64,000 nucleotides of DNA from Actinomycetota bacterium (GTDB lineage Bacteria; Actinomycetota; Actinomycetes; Actinomycetales; Microbacteriaceae). Numbering within the stretch: position 1 is the first letter of the stretch; each line of letters starts with the position of its first letter. Shown in pieces: positions 62,918 through 64,000 of this stretch. Below the pieces are notes generated by a model. The model saw only the letters and a list, made by a program, of their open reading frames with translations. It made no database searches and had not been told where the DNA came from. A program made the position numbers and the translations under genes. Where the stretch lies: the NCBI GenBank assembly GCA_020160915.1, contig JAIUPK010000001.1, forward strand, positions 669,961 to 733,960, in the 5' to 3' direction.

Positions 62918-62996
62918 GCCGGGCCGCAGAACGCCTCTCGGCGCAAGGCCGCTCGAAGCGGCTATTAGTGGAGCCCGGGGTTACTGCGGCCCGGCC
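62918..62996 (-). ncRNA. Candidate structured small RNA
   Basis: Read on the minus strand, a perfect 12-bp closing stem (GCCGGGCCGCAG, 62995-62984, with CTGCGGCCCGGC, 62929-62918) encloses two perfect hairpins: GCCGC-TTCGA-GCGGC (62962-62948, six pairs including the inner U-A) and CGCC-GAGA-GGCG (62943-62932) with a GNRA tetraloop. The tetraloop exists only on this strand. A 20-base single-stranded segment (TAACCCCGGGCTCCACTAAT) can alternatively pair around 62912-62924. A -10 box TAAACT sits six bases before the stem. This is a three-way-junction RNA shape; I do not recognise a known family. Confidence 0.4.
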
Positions 62997-63001
62997 GAAC
63001 T

Positions 63002-63007
63002 AGTTTA
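63002..63007 (-). promoter_or_regulatory. Extended -10 before the candidate RNA
   Basis: TTTGG-TAAACT on the minus strand; the predicted transcription start (62995-62996) coincides with the first base of the closing stem. No good -35 is seen. Confidence 0.35.
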
Positions 63008-63034
63008 CCAAAGCGAAGCGGTGGTGGAGCCGGT

Positions 63035-63053
63035 GGTCGAGCTTGTCGAGACC
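63035..63053. repeat. Family 2 repeat
   Basis: GGTCGAGCTTGTCGAGACC, identical to the copy at 44422-44440. Confidence 0.75.
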
Positions 63054-63075
63054 GGATGCCGCGCGCTGACCCCGC

Positions 63076-63172
63076 TCGCGCGCATGCTGCGGACACGCAC
63101 GCCGGTTCGCGCGCATGCTGCGGACACGCGCGGGCGCTACGGCAGGCCGAAATGTCCGCAGCGTGCGCGCGA
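63076..63172. repeat. Direct repeat with a third, inverted copy
   Basis: The 23-base unit TCGCGCGCATGCTGCGGACA plus CGC occurs at 63076-63098 and 63107-63129. At 63153-63172 the reverse complement TGTCCGCAGCGTGCGCGCGA recurs with one mismatch and can pair with the second copy as a 20-bp hairpin, 12 bases beyond the end of the downstream minus-strand gene. Confidence 0.75.
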
Positions 63173-63184
63173 GAGCGGGCCGAC

Positions 63185-63814
63185 CTAGTCCAGGCTGCCG
63201 ATCCGGTAGAGGCGGGCCGCACCCGTCAACTCCTCGGCGGTGAGGGTGAGGCGGTTGGCTCGAGTGGTCAGTTCGGTGGCACGTTCGGGGTTGGTGGGGT
63301 CTGCGTCATCCGCGATGCTGGTGGCCCCGGCGCTCAGGATGCGGCAGAACGCGGCGGCGCGCTCCAGCGCGATGGCGAAGTCGCCGCGAAACAGGCCGCG
63401 CAGGATCTGGTCGGCGAGTTCGGTGATCTCGTCGGGTCCGGCCGGTTGGGGTGCGCCGGCCACGGCGGCGTCGATGGTCGCCAGCACCTCGGTGCCGCGC
63501 TGGAACAGGAGGGCCGTGCCATCCGGGTCCTGGCGGATGACGACCCGCACCAGGTAGATGCGCCACAGCGCGCCCGGCAGGCTGCGCGGGCTGGAGCGCG
63601 CCCACAACTCGGCGAGCGCGTCGATTCCGTGCGAGTCGGTGTAGGCGACGAGCCGCTCGAGCACGGCGGGGTCGTCGGTCTCGCGCGCGCGGTTGACGAG
63701 GGCGTGGGCGGTGTCGTGGGCGACGCGCAGAATCTGGGCGGGGTCTTCGCCGCCCTCGTACTCGTCGAACTTGTCGCCCGAGTACTGGGTGGGTTTGTGG
63801 AAATCGTCGGCCAT
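63185..63814 (-). CDS. Conserved-looking hypothetical protein
   Basis: A 209-residue soluble, mostly helical protein (HDTAHALVNRARETDDPAVLERLV, GALWRIYLVRVVIRQ, LADQILRGLFRGDFAIALERAAAFCRIL). No signal peptide, membrane helix or catalytic motif is visible. It starts at ATG 63814 shortly before tRNA-Lys on the opposite strand. I do not recognise the family. Confidence 0.75.
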   Translation of the reverse strand: MADDFHKPTQYSGDKFDEYEGGEDPAQILRVAHDTAHALVNRARETDDPAVLERLVAYTDSHGIDALAELWARSSPRSLPGALWRIYLVRVVIRQDPDGTALLFQRGTEVLATIDAAVAGAPQPAGPDEITELADQILRGLFRGDFAIALERAAAFCRILSAGATSIADDADPTNPERATELTTRANRLTLTAEELTGAARLYRIGSLD

Positions 63815-63840
63815 CAACTCAACGGTACGCTTGATCTGTA

Positions 63841-63913
63841 GGGCCTGTAGCTCAGTTGGTAGAGCATCGGACTTTTAATCCGCGGGTCGCGGGTTCGAGC
63901 CCCGCCGGGCCCA
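63841..63913 (+). tRNA. tRNA-Lys (anticodon TTT)
   Basis: A complete 73-base cloverleaf. Acceptor arms GGGCCTG and CGGGCCC pair with one G-T; D-arm region TAGCTCAGTTGGTAGAGC; anticodon loop CTTTTAA with TTT at 63874-63876; T-arm GCGGGTTCGAGCCCCGC; discriminator A. The CCA end is not encoded. Confidence 0.97.
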
Positions 63914-64000
63914 CGCGTCGGTGTGTATGACTTCGCCTGATTCTGGACGTTTGGTCTTCGGGTGATGGTTGACGGTGTTCCGGATGATGCTTGACAGTTC
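63914..64000. other. 87 bases after tRNA-Lys at the window edge
   Basis: No gene or terminator is evident. It is AT-richer than the average of the window and ends in TTGACAGTTC, a perfect -35-like hexamer whose -10 would lie outside. A tRNA 3' end is a typical integration site, but nothing here shows an attachment site. Confidence 0.4.

Larger units (their letters stand above)
62807..63184. other. 378-base intergenic region after rskA
   Basis: It holds an inverted pair of family 1 repeats (62816-62901), a candidate structured RNA on the minus strand (62918-62996) with a -10 box (63002-63007), a family 2 repeat (63035-63053) and a 31-base-period direct repeat with an inverted third copy (63076-63172). 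No coding sequence is supported. Confidence 0.7.

Noticed and set aside
63841-64000. Phage or genomic-island attachment site at tRNA-Lys
   Set aside because: No integrase, no duplicated tRNA end and only 87 bases of downstream sequence are visible.

Overview
The window comes from a high-GC actinobacterium, most likely of the Microbacteriaceae. Supporting signs are a mycothiol synthase gene, CarD, a GlnR-type orphan regulator, a RegX3/SenX3-PhoU phosphate system, a SigK/RskA pair, heavy use of GGATGC/GCATCC for Asp-Ala, and short intergenic repeats (GGTTGAGTAG...GTATCGAAACC). No plasmid or prophage core is visible. The only RNA gene called with certainty is a tRNA-Lys at the right end.

Layout. 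(1) 1-14.2 kb: an accessory catabolic block with two ATZ/TRZ-type amidohydrolases, a zinc alcohol dehydrogenase, a Dabb protein, two tandem ketopantoate-reductase-like enzymes, two SDRs (one without its catalytic residues), an M24 peptidase/creatinase-type enzyme, a ribose-type ABC importer and an XRE-cupin regulator. The substrate is not evident. (2) 14.3-20.1 kb: housekeeping genes (rlmB, cysS, ispDF, carD) and a cell-surface collagen-like protein. (3) 20.1-27.5 kb: a lipoprotein, RegX3-SenX3, PhoU, secreted proteins, a toxin-antitoxin pair and an encapsulated-ferritin homologue, separated by many copies of the intergenic repeat. (4) 27.7-33.7 kb: a lower-GC defence-type island with a C5 methyltransferase convergent with an Eco29kI-like GIY-YIG endonuclease, DUF262 and FRG proteins, a NERD protein and a second VapBC pair.

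(5) 33.9-42.8 kb: the most interesting region. A tightly coupled operon, almost all joined by 4-base ATGA overlaps, encodes a YlbF/DUF2877 protein, FdrA, a YlbE/DUF1116 protein, a carbamate kinase, a biuret-hydrolase-like cysteine hydrolase, and an NCS2 permease whose C-terminus is an allophanate-hydrolase C-terminal-type domain. A divergent PucR regulator lies beside it with a perfect palindrome over its ribosome binding site. I infer a ureide import and degradation route in which a carbamoyl group is released by phosphorolysis and recovered as ATP.

(6) 42.8-49.5 kb: gpmA coupled to SRPBCC and ArsR genes, a methyltransferase, FUSC, YgfZ, nitrobindin-like and small membrane proteins. (7) 48.8-57.8 kb: glnR, mshD, ppk, a Nudix-histidine phosphatase and pstSCAB, with 11-bp-repeat PHO boxes before phoU, ppk and pstS. 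(8) 58-64 kb: OsmC, a DipZ-like protein, a fasciclin lipoprotein and sigK-rskA (a SigK regulon layout), then repeats, a candidate structured RNA, a conserved hypothetical gene and tRNA-Lys.

Two families of short repeats run through the window. One copy type lies in frame inside cysS, ispDF and ygfZ, and the other supplies the stop codons of phoU and a hydrolase gene.
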